Assembly: GCA_013396915.1 (NCBI GenBank)
Contig: VWZL01005037.1
Span: 603,140-667,139, forward strand
Length of the DNA: 64,000 bases
Direction of reading: 5' to 3'
From: Stercorarius parasiticus
Taxonomy: Eukaryota > Chordata > Aves > Charadriiformes > Stercorariidae
The translations under genes and the position numbers were made by a program. Of this stretch, positions 24,541 through 39,030 are shown piece by piece (within the stretch, counting starts at the first letter, position 1; each line of letters begins with the position of its first letter). The notes below the pieces were generated by a model. It saw only the letters and a program-made list of their open reading frames with translations, had not been told where the DNA came from and searched no databases.

Positions 24541-27500
24541 GTGCTTCTTATCCAGTGGTTTACAGGCATGAAACTCCACAGAATCTCCTGGGGGTCTTCA
24601 GAAAAAGTATTTTCCTGACCAGTGTTTCCTGGTTGTCCTGTGTTTCACACACTTTCCAGAAGTTTCTCCCATTTAAACAGACTTGGTAGTTTTCAGGTGA
24701 GGTAGAGTTTCTGCCTCCAGCAAGATCTCTGGAGTACAACTGCTAGGATGAAATGGGCAGATGACCTTTCTCACCACTGCTTAATTCTGCTTTCTAATAA
24801 GACTTATGGCACACAGTATTCAGGCAGCAGAGTGAAAACAAATGAATTAGATCATTCTACTATCCGTCATCTTAACACACCTTGATAATTAAAATGAACT
24901 TCCAGCAAGCAAGCTGATCATATTCTGCAGGTATGTTTCTTTACTGTATTTGGACGGGAAGGACTTCTCACTGCTGATGGCCCATCTTTCTTTTTGTTTA
25001 ACCCCATATTGTTGTGAAGATTCTTAAGTCAACCTCTGCTGCCTGTTTTAATAATGTCCTTAGTTTGTCATGATGCCTGTGGCCTTCAGGAGACCAGCTC
25101 AATGTACATTCTTACATTCCTCATGAATTCTCCCTATTTATTTTTATTCCAGCCATTTCTGTTTCTTTTCCTTTTTTTTGAGTTTCCCGGTCTTCTAACT
25201 TTCTCTTTCCGGGATCTTTCTTTATGATTTTTCTTCTGGCCAATTTTGTGTTTAAACGGGGGAGTTTTGATGCCATACAGAAAAGCTTTAGATTAGTGGT
25301 AAATATAGATAATTTAACCATGTAGAAAAGGTATTTCTCTTGCTTGAATATTACAGAGATCATGCCAGGCTTTCACTTTTCTAGCTTGCAGGTGACTCTT
25401 GTTTTGCTAATAATACTGCCAAAATGCATAAAATATCAAACATTTTTAATATCTATTCCAAACTCAGTAGCTGGAATGATTGATGATATACAATCAATGG
25501 GCCAGAATTTTCTAAAATTGACTCTCTCACGTATCTCTGAGATAGTCATAGGAACAATTTATCAACAGAAAATAGACAAGATTCAATAGGGAGATAATGC
25601 ATTCAGGTTTGATTAAAGAAAGCCCAGTACTGACTAGTAGCTTTATAGTTTGACTATAATATGATTTATTATTTTGTCTGGATAAAAGAGAAACAGGAAA
25701 AGGATAGGGAATAAAAAACAGTCACAGGGAAAATCTTGAGAAATAATTATTTTCATTACATGTAGTTAGAACTGTAGAAATATGTTTAAAAATGAAAATT
25801 TTTAAGTATAGGGTGAGATGAGACACATTAATCTAATTGTTTGAGAAGACTGATAGTCTGGAAATATGTGCTTACTGAGGTCAAATCTTCTCTGGCCAAT
25901 TATGTCCATGACTGTCATTCAAGCTGCTTTGTAGGGAAAAAAAATCACAACTAATTTTTGTGAATAGCGTTTAATGCCTACATCTTGTGTGTATATCATG
26001 GTGTATGCAGTGACCCATGAACTAGAAGGTAGCACAGAAGTAGGTCCTCAGATTTATATTGTCAACAGAAATCTAAATAGTTACAGTACCTTGGATTTGC
26101 CTATGCACTCATTTATGGGTCACTCAAAATCTAACTCAAGTACAGCCTATTGTAGCGTTTCAACCAGATGAAAATGGAGGAGGCACTTTGAACGTAGCAG
26201 CTTGATCTCCTGATCTACTCTCCCTCCTTACTCTAGAGATGTGGTCTTCATAAACTAAAATGTGAATTTCCGTAATAAGTTCTCAGTACCCATTCAAAGT
26301 TATGAGGGAGGAAGACAAGTAGTTTAATTATTATTTCAAAGCAGTATTATAGTGAATTATAGCAATGTAAGTTTGTAGGTTTGTGACCCATACTGAATCC
26401 TGTCTACGCTTTGAAAAGTCCTGTGAAAGAAAAGGTTTTCATTGGCAAATATTACTCACGCTGAGCAGTGTGTTTCTCTTTGATTTGCCAGAAGATATGT
26501 CACCGAGAGTGCCTTCACGTGAAGTAACTTATTCTAATTCAAAAATAGAACAAGGAACCTTAACTTCAGCTATGCTCCGTGCACGTAGTGAGTTACTGCT
26601 GATTATCAAGTATGCTATAAATTCACATTTCCTCTAACCAACTGCACTCTGACTATTGCATACATGCGAGCCTTGAGATGTCACCAGGTGTGATGTAAGG
26701 ACCAGGCAAATCTTCACAGCTTCTTTAAGGCTTTTTTTTGCCTTTTTAATCATGTAACATTTAACAATAATGGCTTAATCATTCTTAATTCCTTTATATT
26801 TATTGCAGGAATATTAATTCTGATAGACTCGTTTGGTGTTAATATGGCTGTGATAGAATTTTAGTAGAATTTCCACTGAAATTCAGAATTAATTATCTAG
26901 CCCATTACTTTGAAGCTACTACTCTGTTATGTAGGACCTGTTCTCATAGCTCTTACCTGAACAAAACTTAATGAACTTCTGTAGAGTAAATAGGGTGGAT
27001 GCTGTGTTCGTACTGGCCCCACTTAGGCTGAAAGTGTTAGAAAGTGACCCAATGAGCGCTGGGAACACAAGTTCTAAGGCAATTATAGATGACTCCAGTT
27101 TCTGGTGTCAGCTCCCCAAAGAATGTGCTGCCTTTCAGATGCTGTAGTCATTTGTAACTACGCTCAAGATTAAGGAGAGAAGTATAGACAAAGTGAAGTA
27201 ATTTATCTAATAGAGGAGGATTATTAATTGAGGTGGTGTGGTCCTTTTTTCACATAAAGAAAACTTGATTGCACTTAAAATTCCACTACAGACAAATGAT
27301 GCAAAGTTATTAAATAAAAGGTTACCAATCAGTCCTTCAAATCTCCACGGAACAAAAAAAAAAAGTCTAAAGACCACAGCAAGTGATCTACTTATTCAGA
27401 GACTGTCTGCTGACCTTCTTAACAGACTGGAAACTTTCAGATATTGATTACTGCTTTAAGAAAAATGCCTTAAAAATCCTTTTGTATTTAAAACTCTTGT

Positions 27501-29005
27501 TGTCCTGATCTGCATTTAAAATATTATGAATGGCTAGTGTCTCGCTTTGAATATGACTTTTTGTTGCATTATTCTGACAGAGCTTTTTAGCTTCTTAACA
27601 AAGTTAATTTAATCTGCATTTATAGTGACAAGGTCTGTCAATTATTTCATAAAGTAAGCAGGGATTATAAGTGATTTAGTCATACTACTAGTATCTGTAC
27701 CACATCATAGATCTTTATGAGGAGGTATGGGGGGGTCTGTGTATAACAGTGTGTGAATTCTTTTTTCCTCCAGTGACCTTTTTGTGTGCAGTAACTCATC
27801 CTCTGAGTCAGTACACTGAATCAAGAAAACCTCTTTTTTCTTAAACGAGGAACAATATTATGGTCCCTATTTTAATGGCCACTGACAAGTGCATTTTAGA
27901 TGTAGTTAACAGGGCTGGACTAAAAGAAAATGAAGAAGTTTTTTTAAAGTATATTCTGAAACACAGGACAAATATTCCTATGTCCGGCAAAGAAAGTAGA
28001 CTATTCTTGCCATTTCTAACAATTCCAGTTGTATTTGTTGATGTAAATAAACTTTCAGAGTGAGGGAAGGATCTCATGCTGCAGCTGTTTCAGTGAAGAA
28101 AATTTTCAGCTTTGAAAAACCCAATATGGTTCTCAATAAATAGACTGACAAACCAGCTGGAAATTAAAGAACAACAGGATAAAATTTAGCAAAATCCAGG
28201 CAAAGCACTGAGATTATACAAGTGAGCTTAAATATTTGGGGTTTAAAATATGTCTAAAGCAGGGCTTTTTCTTTCCGAAACTAAAATAATTATTCAGTCA
28301 AAGTCCATCTTTCATTCCAAAAAACTCTGAGTTGAAAATTTCTGAGCAGACTTAGAATTTACACCTATCTTTCCACAGTGAGAGTGGGGCTTTAGGTAGT
28401 AAACTCTGAAGAGCAGGAGAAAAGGTTTTGTTTTGCAACAAATCACAGTGGTCTTTTATTCAGCTAAGAGTGTATCTCATCCTCGAAATTAATCTTTATA
28501 TTTACTGAAAAAGTTTTCTCATAAACATCAAAAACACTCTGTGTTTGCTCATTCTGCTGTGATATAGGTGCAATTTTACCAATAATTAATCAAAAACTAA
28601 AAGTAAAGCAGCCGTGTGTTACCAAGATTGTTGCTGAAATGGCTTATAAATTAAGAGTGTAAATTGATTCTCTGTGGGATAATCTAGGCTTCCAGATAAG
28701 GTTTCCTTAAAAAGTATGCATTAATCAAAGATTTATTATAACAGTAAAAACATCATGGCACGCTACTATACTTCTCCCACAATTTGGTGAGCTGATGTAT
28801 AGCTTACCATTTGGAAAGACTTTTGGAACTGCTGAATTAGTGGGTACACCAGTGCATGTGAAGTCTGTTAGGGCTATTTATGTATCCCCCTGACTAAAGA
28901 TGGTGAAGGATTATTAAACTCAGATGAACATTACTCAAGACAGGTGCATCTCGAAGAACAGGATGTTCACAGGATGTTGAAAAGTGAAATAATGCTAAAT
29001 AGGAG
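24541..29005. other. non-coding, nothing recognised
   Basis: AT-rich. Overlapping plus and minus frames at 27841-28077 have no recognisable motif. No repeat family is identified. Confidence 0.5.
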
Positions 29006-29034
29006 AACAAAACAAACAAACAAACAAACAAAAA
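29006..29034. repeat. (AAAC)n microsatellite
   Basis: About seven AAAC units. It is the reverse-complement type of the TTTG microsatellite at 6040-6067. Confidence 0.9.
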
Positions 29035-29514
29035 TAATTTGTGAATACCAGAACTTCAAAATTCTAAGATCTTAAGAAATATGCTTGCAATGTGGTTAAA
29101 AAAGTTTAAGAGAGATTGATGGAGGCAGCCGAAGCCATCGAGAGGGCCAGTACTTCTACTGGGATGGAGAGACCCTCCTGGATTGAATCAATTGCTGGAG
29201 AAAGCTTGTATCTGGTGCCAAGAGGGAGGGCAGGTCACAAAAAGACAAGCAGGTAATCTGTAGAGCACTTTGTCAAAAATACCTAAAAATAGTAAGAAAA
29301 CTTAGGCAAGAAAATGCAGGCTGGCATTTAGGCAGGGTATTTAAATTGCAAAAATGGTTAATGAAGGGTTGCAGGGAGGACGTGGGATGTTACAGGTCCA
29401 TATCATAGTGAGCTGGTCCAGACAAATTTCCAGTGAAGGCGGAGGAATGCAGGACTGAGAAACTGACAGTATCGCTAATTGAGTGAAAAAAAGAGTAGGT
29501 GTAGCTCACTGGGT
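29035..29514. other. non-coding, nothing recognised
   Basis: Somewhat GC-richer sequence (about 29110-29470) with no gene or family match. It could be the older body of the MIR-like relic to its right, but I cannot show this. Confidence 0.4.
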
Positions 29515-29626
29515 GATTCAGTTTCCCTGTCTATAAGACAGGTTCTAATAATTTCAGCCATCTTAACAAAGTACTTTGAAATACATGAAGAAAGATCACT
29601 ATCAGAGAGATAGATATCATTAAGAA
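29515..29626 (+). mobile_element. MIR-like CORE-SINE relic (amniote type)
   Basis: It follows the MIR-type tail I recall in order: ATTCAGTTTCCCTGTCTATA (family 'ctcagtttccccatctgtaa'), then TAATAATTTCAGCCATCTTA, then ACAAAGTACTTTGAAATACA (family 'gtaaagtgctttgagat'), then GAAGAAAGATCACTATCAGA and a degraded end. Three landmarks in the right order and spacing make chance unlikely. It is strongly diverged and old. Confidence 0.55.
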
Positions 29627-32600
29627 CTATGAGCTCAGCTAAAAAAAATTTTGGGTATAATAATTTATTCTAAACTTATTATTGAAATAAATGTTGTGTG
29701 TTTCATCAATAGACAAAACATGTCATACTGTGTTCATAAATCAAGTACTGTGTTTAGGTTTTCTAAAAGCTCTAGTTAAGTGAGGACAGAGTTTGTGTGC
29801 TCTGCAGATGTATATGATCATAATATTTACTGGTGATATAAGCTTGGCTTTGATTCTCTGCATTAACTTTATCAATGCAAGATAACAAATGACCGAATGT
29901 AACTGAAAGCTCTGCTAGGAAGGCAACTTTGGGTGTATGTCTTTTGATTGACCTCATAAACTAATCAGTGTTTCTTTCTGGTTGAAGCATTCTCGAAGGC
30001 TGCTAATCATCACAAAAGAAATATTATACTTTCATTCCCAACTCAGACAATCCATAAATTAAGGCAGAACTGATTCTCACACCATCAACAGATACAAAAG
30101 CAGTTTCAAGAATGTATTTTCATTACCTGAGTGCCACATCGTCCTGTGTGGCAATTTAGTCCACCCACCCGTACCAGTGGGAATGTGCTTGTTAGTTAAT
30201 GTAGTTTAGATCTCCTATTTTCTGAGGAAAGATAAAGAACTCTTTCCTCTTCCTTTTCAGTAGTCCCAGAGGCATCTGTGCAGGAGATACTTATCAGTGT
30301 AGGCACCCATGGGGCAGTGCTGCAGACCAGCAAGGAGCTCTGGAGGCAGCACAAAGCCATGAGCTCTTGATGCCAGAGTCGTCAGACACACGGCAGCTGG
30401 AGAGTGAATTTGCTGTAGAGTGTCTGGGCGGCCACAGTTTCCCCCCTTTGCCATCGGTGGAGTTACATGGGGTAAACTCCATAAAGAAACCATCTTGGTT
30501 TTTCCTCTCCTCTTGAGGCTTCTTTGGCCTTTGCTGAAGGTTTCTGGGCATCAGGCAGCCTCCCAAGCATTGCTCAAATATATTGTACGGCTTGTTCTTT
30601 TTAAAAGTTATAAAAGCAGAGAGTAACTACCCTTGAGATTACTCAGATTTTAAATAGACCTATTCCTTTCAATAATCAATTAGGGTAAATTTTAACAAGA
30701 CATAGCAGGAAGGAGTTAAGCAAATTAGAAATATTCCCAAGATTTTACTTCTGTTCAACTATAATTAAAATCAAACAATAGTGCAAAAATAGTTTGGGAA
30801 TATCGTACAACGTAGCTCTGAAAAATCCCAGGAGGAAGCTATAAATGCTTCCAGCAAAACAAAATAAAAAGAAACATTAGTCAGTTGCAAGCCTCATTTC
30901 CTCAATGATGGGAAGTAACAATGCCATAAATCACTAGTTACCTTACGTCGTATGATCTTTTGTGCCATGGGCCTTCTGATAGTCTTTACATTTACCATCA
31001 TGGGAATATTTGTTGAATAAATATTTACTAGACCAAACACACTATTTCAGTGCAACAGGCATTTTTGTAAACAGCACTGAGAAATGACATGCATGTGCTA
31101 GGGACTCTCAGCTAACCGCCATTTATTACCAGATTTATAGAATAATTCTTTGATAAAGGATGGGTGAGGAAATGCATCTCTTAATAAGACAACAAGGTGT
31201 TCATTACAATGACTTAAAATTTAATTCAATACTTTGAATTGGAAATACACCTGGTGTTTGTATAACTTGTGGTGTCTTATTCTGGAACGGACAAAAAAGG
31301 AGGACACTGAACATGCATCTCAGCCAGCCCTGGACTCACCTTGCACAGCAGTGGAGTACTTTAGTCAGAAGATGTGACAAGGATGGGACTGTAGCCATGA
31401 ATACACTTTGCAACTCTTGTGGTCAAGTTATTTTGTTCTGACGCTGATATACCTCTTAATACTGTTTCAGACTAAGCATAAATATCCACAATTGTTTGTG
31501 CTTTCTTAAATCTCATGGAACTTGGCCAGTGTGGGTGAGCTTTTCTAAATTCTTTTTTGAAGGAAAACCGGCTACAACAGCAGTGTCAGGCTTATGTGAA
31601 TAAGGAGTTCTGGACTGGAATCATAGTAATAATTACTAGCAATTTTTATAGATTTCTTTTATGCCAAATAGTTCACATTTATATTTTATGCCTACTTGCC
31701 AGAACAAACAGAAGCAGAGTAATTCCCAGGGTGGAAAAACTGCCATTCTATGGAAAACAGCTTTCATTGCTATGCGAAAAGCTGAAAGGTAGAGACTAGA
31801 ATGAGAAAATATTTGGCGCTCTGTGAGGCTAGCGCTTAAAATGTGATTATCCATTACTTTTGCTGGTGATGGGAATTTCTCACAGTTTGACTCCAGGGTG
31901 AGTGTATTAACTCTGATTGCTGCTGTTAGGTGAAGCCTGGGGAAGCAGAGGAGGAAGGTGACATGTGCTTGGGGGGTACCCTCCACACCCGTACCCCACA
32001 ACACCCCTCAGCAGCAGCCAGCTGCCCAGTGCATGGGGAGGAACCTGCTGGAGGCAAAACAATGGCCTCAAACTGTTTGAGGCACTTTGTGGGAATGGTT
32101 TGGGGACCAACCCCTGCCACTCAGAGTGACGTCTGCTTACCTTCCGATGGATTTTTAGACCAACAGTTGAGTCTTCGGCCAGTCTTAAAAAGAGATATTA
32201 ATCAGAAGGTATATGGTTTTGGGTATCTGTGAATGAAATATTTTTATACGTACTGCTAATGAGTAAATTGGTAGATTAAGATCAGCTCAGATAAACCCCC
32301 TGTCAGAATGGTTTTGGGGAGGTGATTGATTTTATTCCTACCTTTTTCACCTGGAGCTGTGTGACTCACAGACCAGAAAAAAGTAGGAGAAAAAAATGAG
32401 AACTGTTTCATTTGGAGGATATTGCACAGCAGGTTTTGGGGCATTCCACTAGTATTTATTCAGTCCAATCTTTAAAATGTCATTCTTTAGTATCACCTAT
32501 AGATCGAGAAGTTCTGTGATATTTTTGGGGTTCTGTTGGGTCAAAATTGTGTCATTTGAGAAGGATCATCATTATAGGTGCTTGTATAATTTCTATTGCT

Positions 32601-32795
32601 AAAGTACGCTGATGTCATGGGAAGAGTGATAACTAGCAAGCAAATGTTTCTTTACTTAGACATTGAAAATCAAGAGCTGCAGAACATCCTGAACAGTAAC
32701 TAAATCGGAAATTTGCCAAAATTTCTATGAAATAAAGCAACTGAATTTTTTCCTTTTCCAGTTAACAGTGAGAAGCAAGTGTATGATTTTTATAT
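29627..32795. other. non-coding, nothing recognised
   Basis: Mostly AT-rich. GC-richer patches at about 30255-30560 and 31925-32130 give overlapping frames on both strands, with no motif in any. No gene is supported. Confidence 0.5.
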
Positions 32796-32835
32796 AAAGG
32801 GCTAGGTCTAAAGGACTAGGTCTAAAGGACTATGT
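32796..32835. repeat. 14-bp tandem repeat, nearly three copies
   Basis: The unit AAAGGRCTAGGTCT occurs at 32796 and 32810, with a partial third copy at 32824. One substitution separates the two full copies. Confidence 0.85.
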
Positions 32836-35448
32836 TGAAATGATACTGCAAAACCAAACAGAGCTAAAGTAACGCATTCACGAACGTGAAAAAAACACTT
32901 CATAATTCCAGTGTTCGTAATTTGACAGAAAGCAGATAAAATCTATCAGAGATTAAAACAGACACAGAGATGAAATACCAGATTGCCTGTGGCAAAACCT
33001 GGGAGCAGGCTTGTTCACATGGAATGGGAATATAACATTAAGATATGACAGACCATGTTTTATTGGTCCATTAATGCATGCCTCAGGTATGTTTTCAGGC
33101 AGAAGGCCACAGGCTATTAATTGAGATGCTTTGCAGTGGTTTAGCCCTAAAACACCAAAAGCTATTCTGTGATCAATCACAGAATATCAATCACAAAAAT
33201 TACAGTTTAGAAAGAAGTGACATAACCTAAAATATAAAATAAATAACAAGTACGAAACAGACAGAGATGACCATCTGCTTTCTTTTACCCAAGGAGTTAA
33301 AAAGGACTCCTACAAAGCAGGAATTCCTCAAATACAGTAAACCATGCAGAAGATAAAATTAAAATTAGCTTGACTTGTATTTTATTAAATTCAGGTAATC
33401 TACAGAGATCCGGCCTGAGTTTAAGTGATTTCGTTATAGTCTTTATTTCCATTGAAAATGTTGTAAATATTTTCTGTGTATTGAGGTCTGGAATGCAAGG
33501 TTGCAAAGCTACTATATCCACACAGTTTTGGGGTTTAGCACTTGTACCTCAGATCACTGCCTTGTAATTTATAGAAGCAGTTAATCACAATACAGTTGAA
33601 ATGCAGTTATGAAAGCTGAATCATCTTATGTGGGAAAAGCAGCGGCAGTTTTCAAGGAAAGTGAGAACAATCTCCCAGGCCCAGCAATCCCAGTTGACAG
33701 AGTCAGGGTTGGCTGAGGAAGTGCTTCATTTTTTGCCAGAAGTATCTCCCTGTTGACCTAGACATCCATGAAGGTATGCCTTGGTAGCACATCCTCATTT
33801 TCTTGTTTTATTCTTCTGCTGAGAATTTCCATCTGAGGACATTCAATTTTGCATATTTTACCTTCACTGCAGTTCAGAAGTTTTGTTTTCCTTCCACACA
33901 AACTAGAAGTTACTTTCTTCTCTTTGCCCTAATGTCTTTTCTCTGTGAAAATCAAATAAAATCGTTGGTCTGCTTACAACATTTGTGGCTAACAGGACAT
34001 TCCCAAAGTTCAAAGGTTTCACATAAGACCCATCTTTAAAGAGTGAAATCCTTTCAAGGGATTGAAAATGTTGTTCTCAGGATAGAATAATAAGGAGAAG
34101 GGCTCAGAGGTTCAGGGTGAAGGAACTGGAAAAAGAAAGGACAATGAAGCTACTATGGATAGCATTAGGTAAGAAACTACAAAAGATGTAGCAAGCATGA
34201 GCAATGTGTAGGAAAAAGTGGGTTAGCAGGAGTTGCCTGAGGAGAAGAGGATAAATAGAGCAGAATCTCCAGGGGGAATAAAATGAGGAAAAAATAATTG
34301 TACAGATTAAGGGGGTGAAAGAACCCTTAACAAAGCGCAAAAGCCAAAAGATGTTTTGGGGGTCTCTGATCCTGTGGCCAGCCAAATTGCTCTTGCTTAG
34401 TGCAGTGTCATAGTCTGTGAAAGTTGAAGCTGGAACAACAACAACAAAAAGATCTTTTGAAAATCCTCTGGAGACCGTAACCTCTTATGAATATATCGGT
34501 CCATAGTAGTTGTCACTTGCAATGGAGAGAACCGTTGTTCAAATGCATCCTTTGTTTGCGTTCCCATATAGTTGTGTGTGCTTAGCTATACGTGCTTTCT
34601 AAGGTTTTTCTTCTTCACCTTCTAAGTACTGTTTTTATCATCTTTTCTCTCCAAAATGTATTGTGGCATATATTCTTCACAAGTTAATGATTTTCTGTAG
34701 GCTTCTTTCCTATCTATTTAATGTTTCATGATCTACCTTTGTATTATTCCTTCCATCCTTATTCGTGTTTGCATTTTAATGTCATTTAACATAATGTGGA
34801 AAAGCCATTTATATACTGCATATTTCTCCTTCCAGACCACTAAAGAAGTTAGTTAAGACTGGAATCATCACCTATTTTTGCAGTTCCAAACCAAGCACTT
34901 CCTCCCAATTCATCATCTTATTTTCTATTATGGCTCTTTGTTTAGTTCTTTAGCCCATTTAAAATTCATGCAAATCATTCAACCAAGATATGTTAGATTA
35001 ATTTTGAGCGTAGGATTTTGTAAAACACTGTATTAAATGATGTTTGTTATGTTTGCAACCTTTCCATCATCCACTAATCTGGAAATTTTTTCTATTCTAG
35101 CAATCGGGTTTCTCTAGCAAGTGCTCACCTTTCATGCTCATAGTTAGCATAAGCTCATTTTCCCTTTTTTCTGTCCTTCACAGCGACCCTTATTTTAATT
35201 TCATTGCCTTCCTTTGGGTAAGGTATATACTTTCTGATGCACATATTTTCTACATAATTTAGTAATAGTACCTGAAACTAAATATTTTTGGTTTCCATTC
35301 TCCTTCAGTGCCAAACTGACGATACTTCCTTGTTATTTTTCTTTGGTTTTCAGTTCTTGAAGCCTAACCTAAAATAATTTATCATTGGATTGAAGCTCTG
35401 TGGCATTGCAAATACTTCTGGTTTATAAAAACTCAATTATAATTACAG
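32836..35448. other. non-coding, nothing recognised
   Basis: AT-rich. The minus frame at 32953-33180 has a somewhat protein-like look but no identifiable domain or good splice context. A short (AAC)n lies at about 34433-34447. Confidence 0.5.
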
Positions 35449-35468
35449 ATTTATTTATTTATTTATTT
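35449..35468. repeat. (ATTT)5 microsatellite
   Basis: Five ATTT units in an AT-rich context. Confidence 0.85.
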
Positions 35469-38400
35469 CCTAGAGAAAAGATCATACCATCTTTTTTTCT
35501 GTTCAAAGAAATTCAAAGGCAAAATGAACTGATTCCATTTAGCTTTAAACTATTTTATTTTGGTTAAATTTTAAAAGGCAAAATGTTTAATTAAACATTT
35601 ATTCAATATTTTTCATGTTGTAAAATCCCTGAACAGTTTCTAATTTTAGTGTGCCAAAACTAACCGTTTAGCAGTGCATATCTTATTTATTTCTTAAAGT
35701 TAAGTTTATATTTTAGCATGTAAATTCTTTTCTTAAGCTCTATATGATGACAATATCAAAAACTTAGCAACGGTTAAAGTTTGACACAGTATTTCAGTTA
35801 AATTAACCTGGAAACATATGAGACAAATATTAATCCAATAAAAGAAAATCTTACGAGTACATTTGCCCAGATATAATATGTAAGATGAGATGCACGTAAA
35901 GATTACATGACAAGAGGCTATGTGAGTCTGCATGAAGAACTATGAGAAAAATCAGAGTGAGAAAGTTATTATTAAAAAAAAAGAGTTACCTCATTTTCCA
36001 AGTGTTATCTTTACACTGGGTGACACAATTCATTTCATTGTTTGATGTATTGTACTTTTTTTCCTGCACTTGAACTGATAGCTGATATTACATTCCTTTT
36101 TAGCCTAAGATATTATTTCCCACTACAGCCTAGCAATGTTTCTTCATTAGAGTATGCCATCCCTTGCATGGTTGCATTGGTAAAGAGCTTTCTAATAACT
36201 TTAAAATGGCAAAAGATCATTTAGGAAGCAGATAAAATCAATGTTTGTCATATAAAGAAGTTATCCTTGAGATAATTAAAAGAAAAATAATTATTAGAAA
36301 TCTGATGTCTTAGTTTCTGTGTGTAGCTTATTATGATCTTAAAACAAGAACTGTTAGATCAACAGAAGCCCCCTACTGATTTTACTAAGTATTTTACTGG
36401 GTTCTATATGATGAGTGACAATTGAATATCTATTATCCCCCAGCAAGACAACATTTAAAACATCAAAGCATAAATGTAATATGCTCACTGTTATCACCAA
36501 ACAATAGATTACATACAGCTCAAAGAGGCAGAACTTCGACAACTCTGTATTAGTGAGCTGCATCACAAAGGCGTAAAACAAGACAGCTTTATGGATTTGA
36601 AAGAAACTTTTTTTTCCAAAGTCATTAATTATACTGAAGTGTTAAGCAAGTATCATTTCAACTTGAATTATCTTTGATCTTTCTAGTATCTTCCATTATC
36701 ACCTTGATTTTAGGCTAGTTTGTTTATCATTTTAACATGTATGAGAGTATGTTGGTGGAAAAACTGTCAGCACAGATGTACTTTCTAAAAGTAAGAGCTG
36801 CAGTAGATTACTTAAGCACATTTTAAGCCCTTGATCTAGCCAAAGTGACATTCAACAGCTGCTAGGTTGCAGATGTTCCACATACATTTCCTGGGCTGCA
36901 GATACAAGGGTTGCTCTCCATTCCAACCAAGAAGCACCACCTTCCTAATACCTATTACAGTAAAGCTTATTATGTCTCAATATCTCCTCAGAGTAGCTCA
37001 AGGACACATATTGCAGCAAACTGTATGATCCAGAAAAACTAATTAAGGATAACTTGGCAGCAGTTCATCTCCTGGAGGGTGGACTGAGAAATATCTGTGT
37101 TGTGAGAGCTCCTAGCAATTAAGGAGTTTAAGATTTACAGTCTTGTGTGGATAACCTGATTCCTTTCGCTTTACTCCACCCTGTATGGATACTTAAGGTC
37201 TCGAGCCCTTGTTCTCCATTGGTCTGGTCATTTAGGCCAGTGCAGGGTTTGGTGTCAAACGCAACCAACTTAGAAAAGCAGACTTTTGCACTGGTGGCTG
37301 CTATGGACTTTAGGGTAAGGTAGAAACTTTTTCTCCATCTCTTACTGTTAGCTCTGTTTTTCTGACCATAGGCTGACTACCCAGGGAAGCTTCAATTAAC
37401 AGTATTTGTGTATATAGTTAAATCTGGAGAACTAAATAGACTCCTTTATAAACCAACCAACCAGCTGCAGACCATGAACAAAGCAGGGCTTTGTAGAGAG
37501 TTGTTTTTCTACAGTGACGAACTTAAGATCACTCTGCTATCCTATAATCCTTAAGGTGGATAATAAATTGACAGCTCATTTTGTACGTCAGTCAGGAATC
37601 CAAAGTATGTTTTTCCTTTGTTGTGACTGTTATTATCTCAAATAGACTACTTAAAGCAATGATACCATCTTAGATTCAACTACTTATGTTTGGACATGAG
37701 GCTGCATGAATACGTTAAGTATAAATTTAAAATCATTTGTACTGAAACAAGTTTTCAGAAATAGATTGCAGTCGTAATTAAATAAATAACTCTGGTTGAC
37801 CCAAAAAAGCTCAGCTGATGCATGAGACAAAGCTCAGGTGAGGCTTGCCTACAGAGCTACAGAGGAGATATGACAAAGGAAACAGACTCCTCATCAGCCC
37901 CTGATGTTGATGAGAGAGGTACCTTCGGAGTAGGAGCAGTCTGATACAAGTAAGATTCATCTGCAACTACTCCAGGGGATGATAAAAAGATTCTTGAACG
38001 GAGATAGTCTAATTTCTGGTTGATGTTGACCAGTATGTCTCCCTGATATGAAATGTCTTAATACACCAGAAACTTATTAAGCTCTATTAACGCATTTATA
38101 AAACAGCATTTAAAAATTTAGCTTTTTACTCTCAACCCATTTTTTACTTGTGCTCATAACTGTTACGTAGTTCATCTATTTATTTTAATAGCCAAAATAG
38201 AAATATTTGAGGAGCTCAGTGCAGTTGCAGACAGCTTTTATAAAACTTAAACTTGCAATACAGAAATTGTATTAAACTGCTTAAATCTGATGCCAGCTAT
38301 CCATACAACCATGATCTAATCCAATTCTATAATTTAATTATATTCTCTTAACAAATTCCCATCGAACTCTAACTTTGTCTAAGATGCCACGTGTACCATC

Positions 38401-39030
38401 AATGATAGCTGCAGTGATTCAAAACAGGTATGAAGATATTGACTGTCCATCAGAGAGAACAGGATGTAGAGATAAAAGCTGCTCTCCGTAATAAGAAGTG
38501 AAGGAAATTTATATGATATTCCCACCCATGCACATCAGGCTTATTTCACTACTTCGAATTTCCCACTAAAAAATTTTGCTACCAGACGTTGTCATGCTGA
38601 TTTAATATGACATAGATCATTCACTGGCTAATGAAAAATGATCTATTCTCAATTCTTCCAGACCTTGGTATTACTATCAAACACCTTTCAGTAGATGCTA
38701 CAGTTGCAAATCCTTAATAAATATATATAAATATAGGTGAGATTTTGAGAAGCATTTACCTTTTGGTGGATCTCAGTTCTATACAGTTACACCACCAAGA
38801 ACTTTGAAAAAACATCAATTCAGCTCAGTTCTTTAAAGTTGCCAATATTATTATGATTCCTAATGATTTGTAATTTATCTAGTTCTGAGTGGTGTGACTG
38901 CAAAGAATGTAGCACAACTACAGTCTAACAAAACTCTAAAGAGTCTAAGCAGTCATCTAATAAAGTTTATCCTATTTATGCAGAAGTCTTAGAAACCGGT
39001 CTTTTAAAATAGTTGTACAAACCCCGTATA
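35469..39030. other. non-coding, nothing recognised
   Basis: Very AT-rich, with only short open frames. No RNA gene or transposon is recognised. Confidence 0.5.

Noticed and set aside
30257..30626. Three overlapping frames, both strands
   Set aside because: Same composition effect; no recognisable protein sequence.
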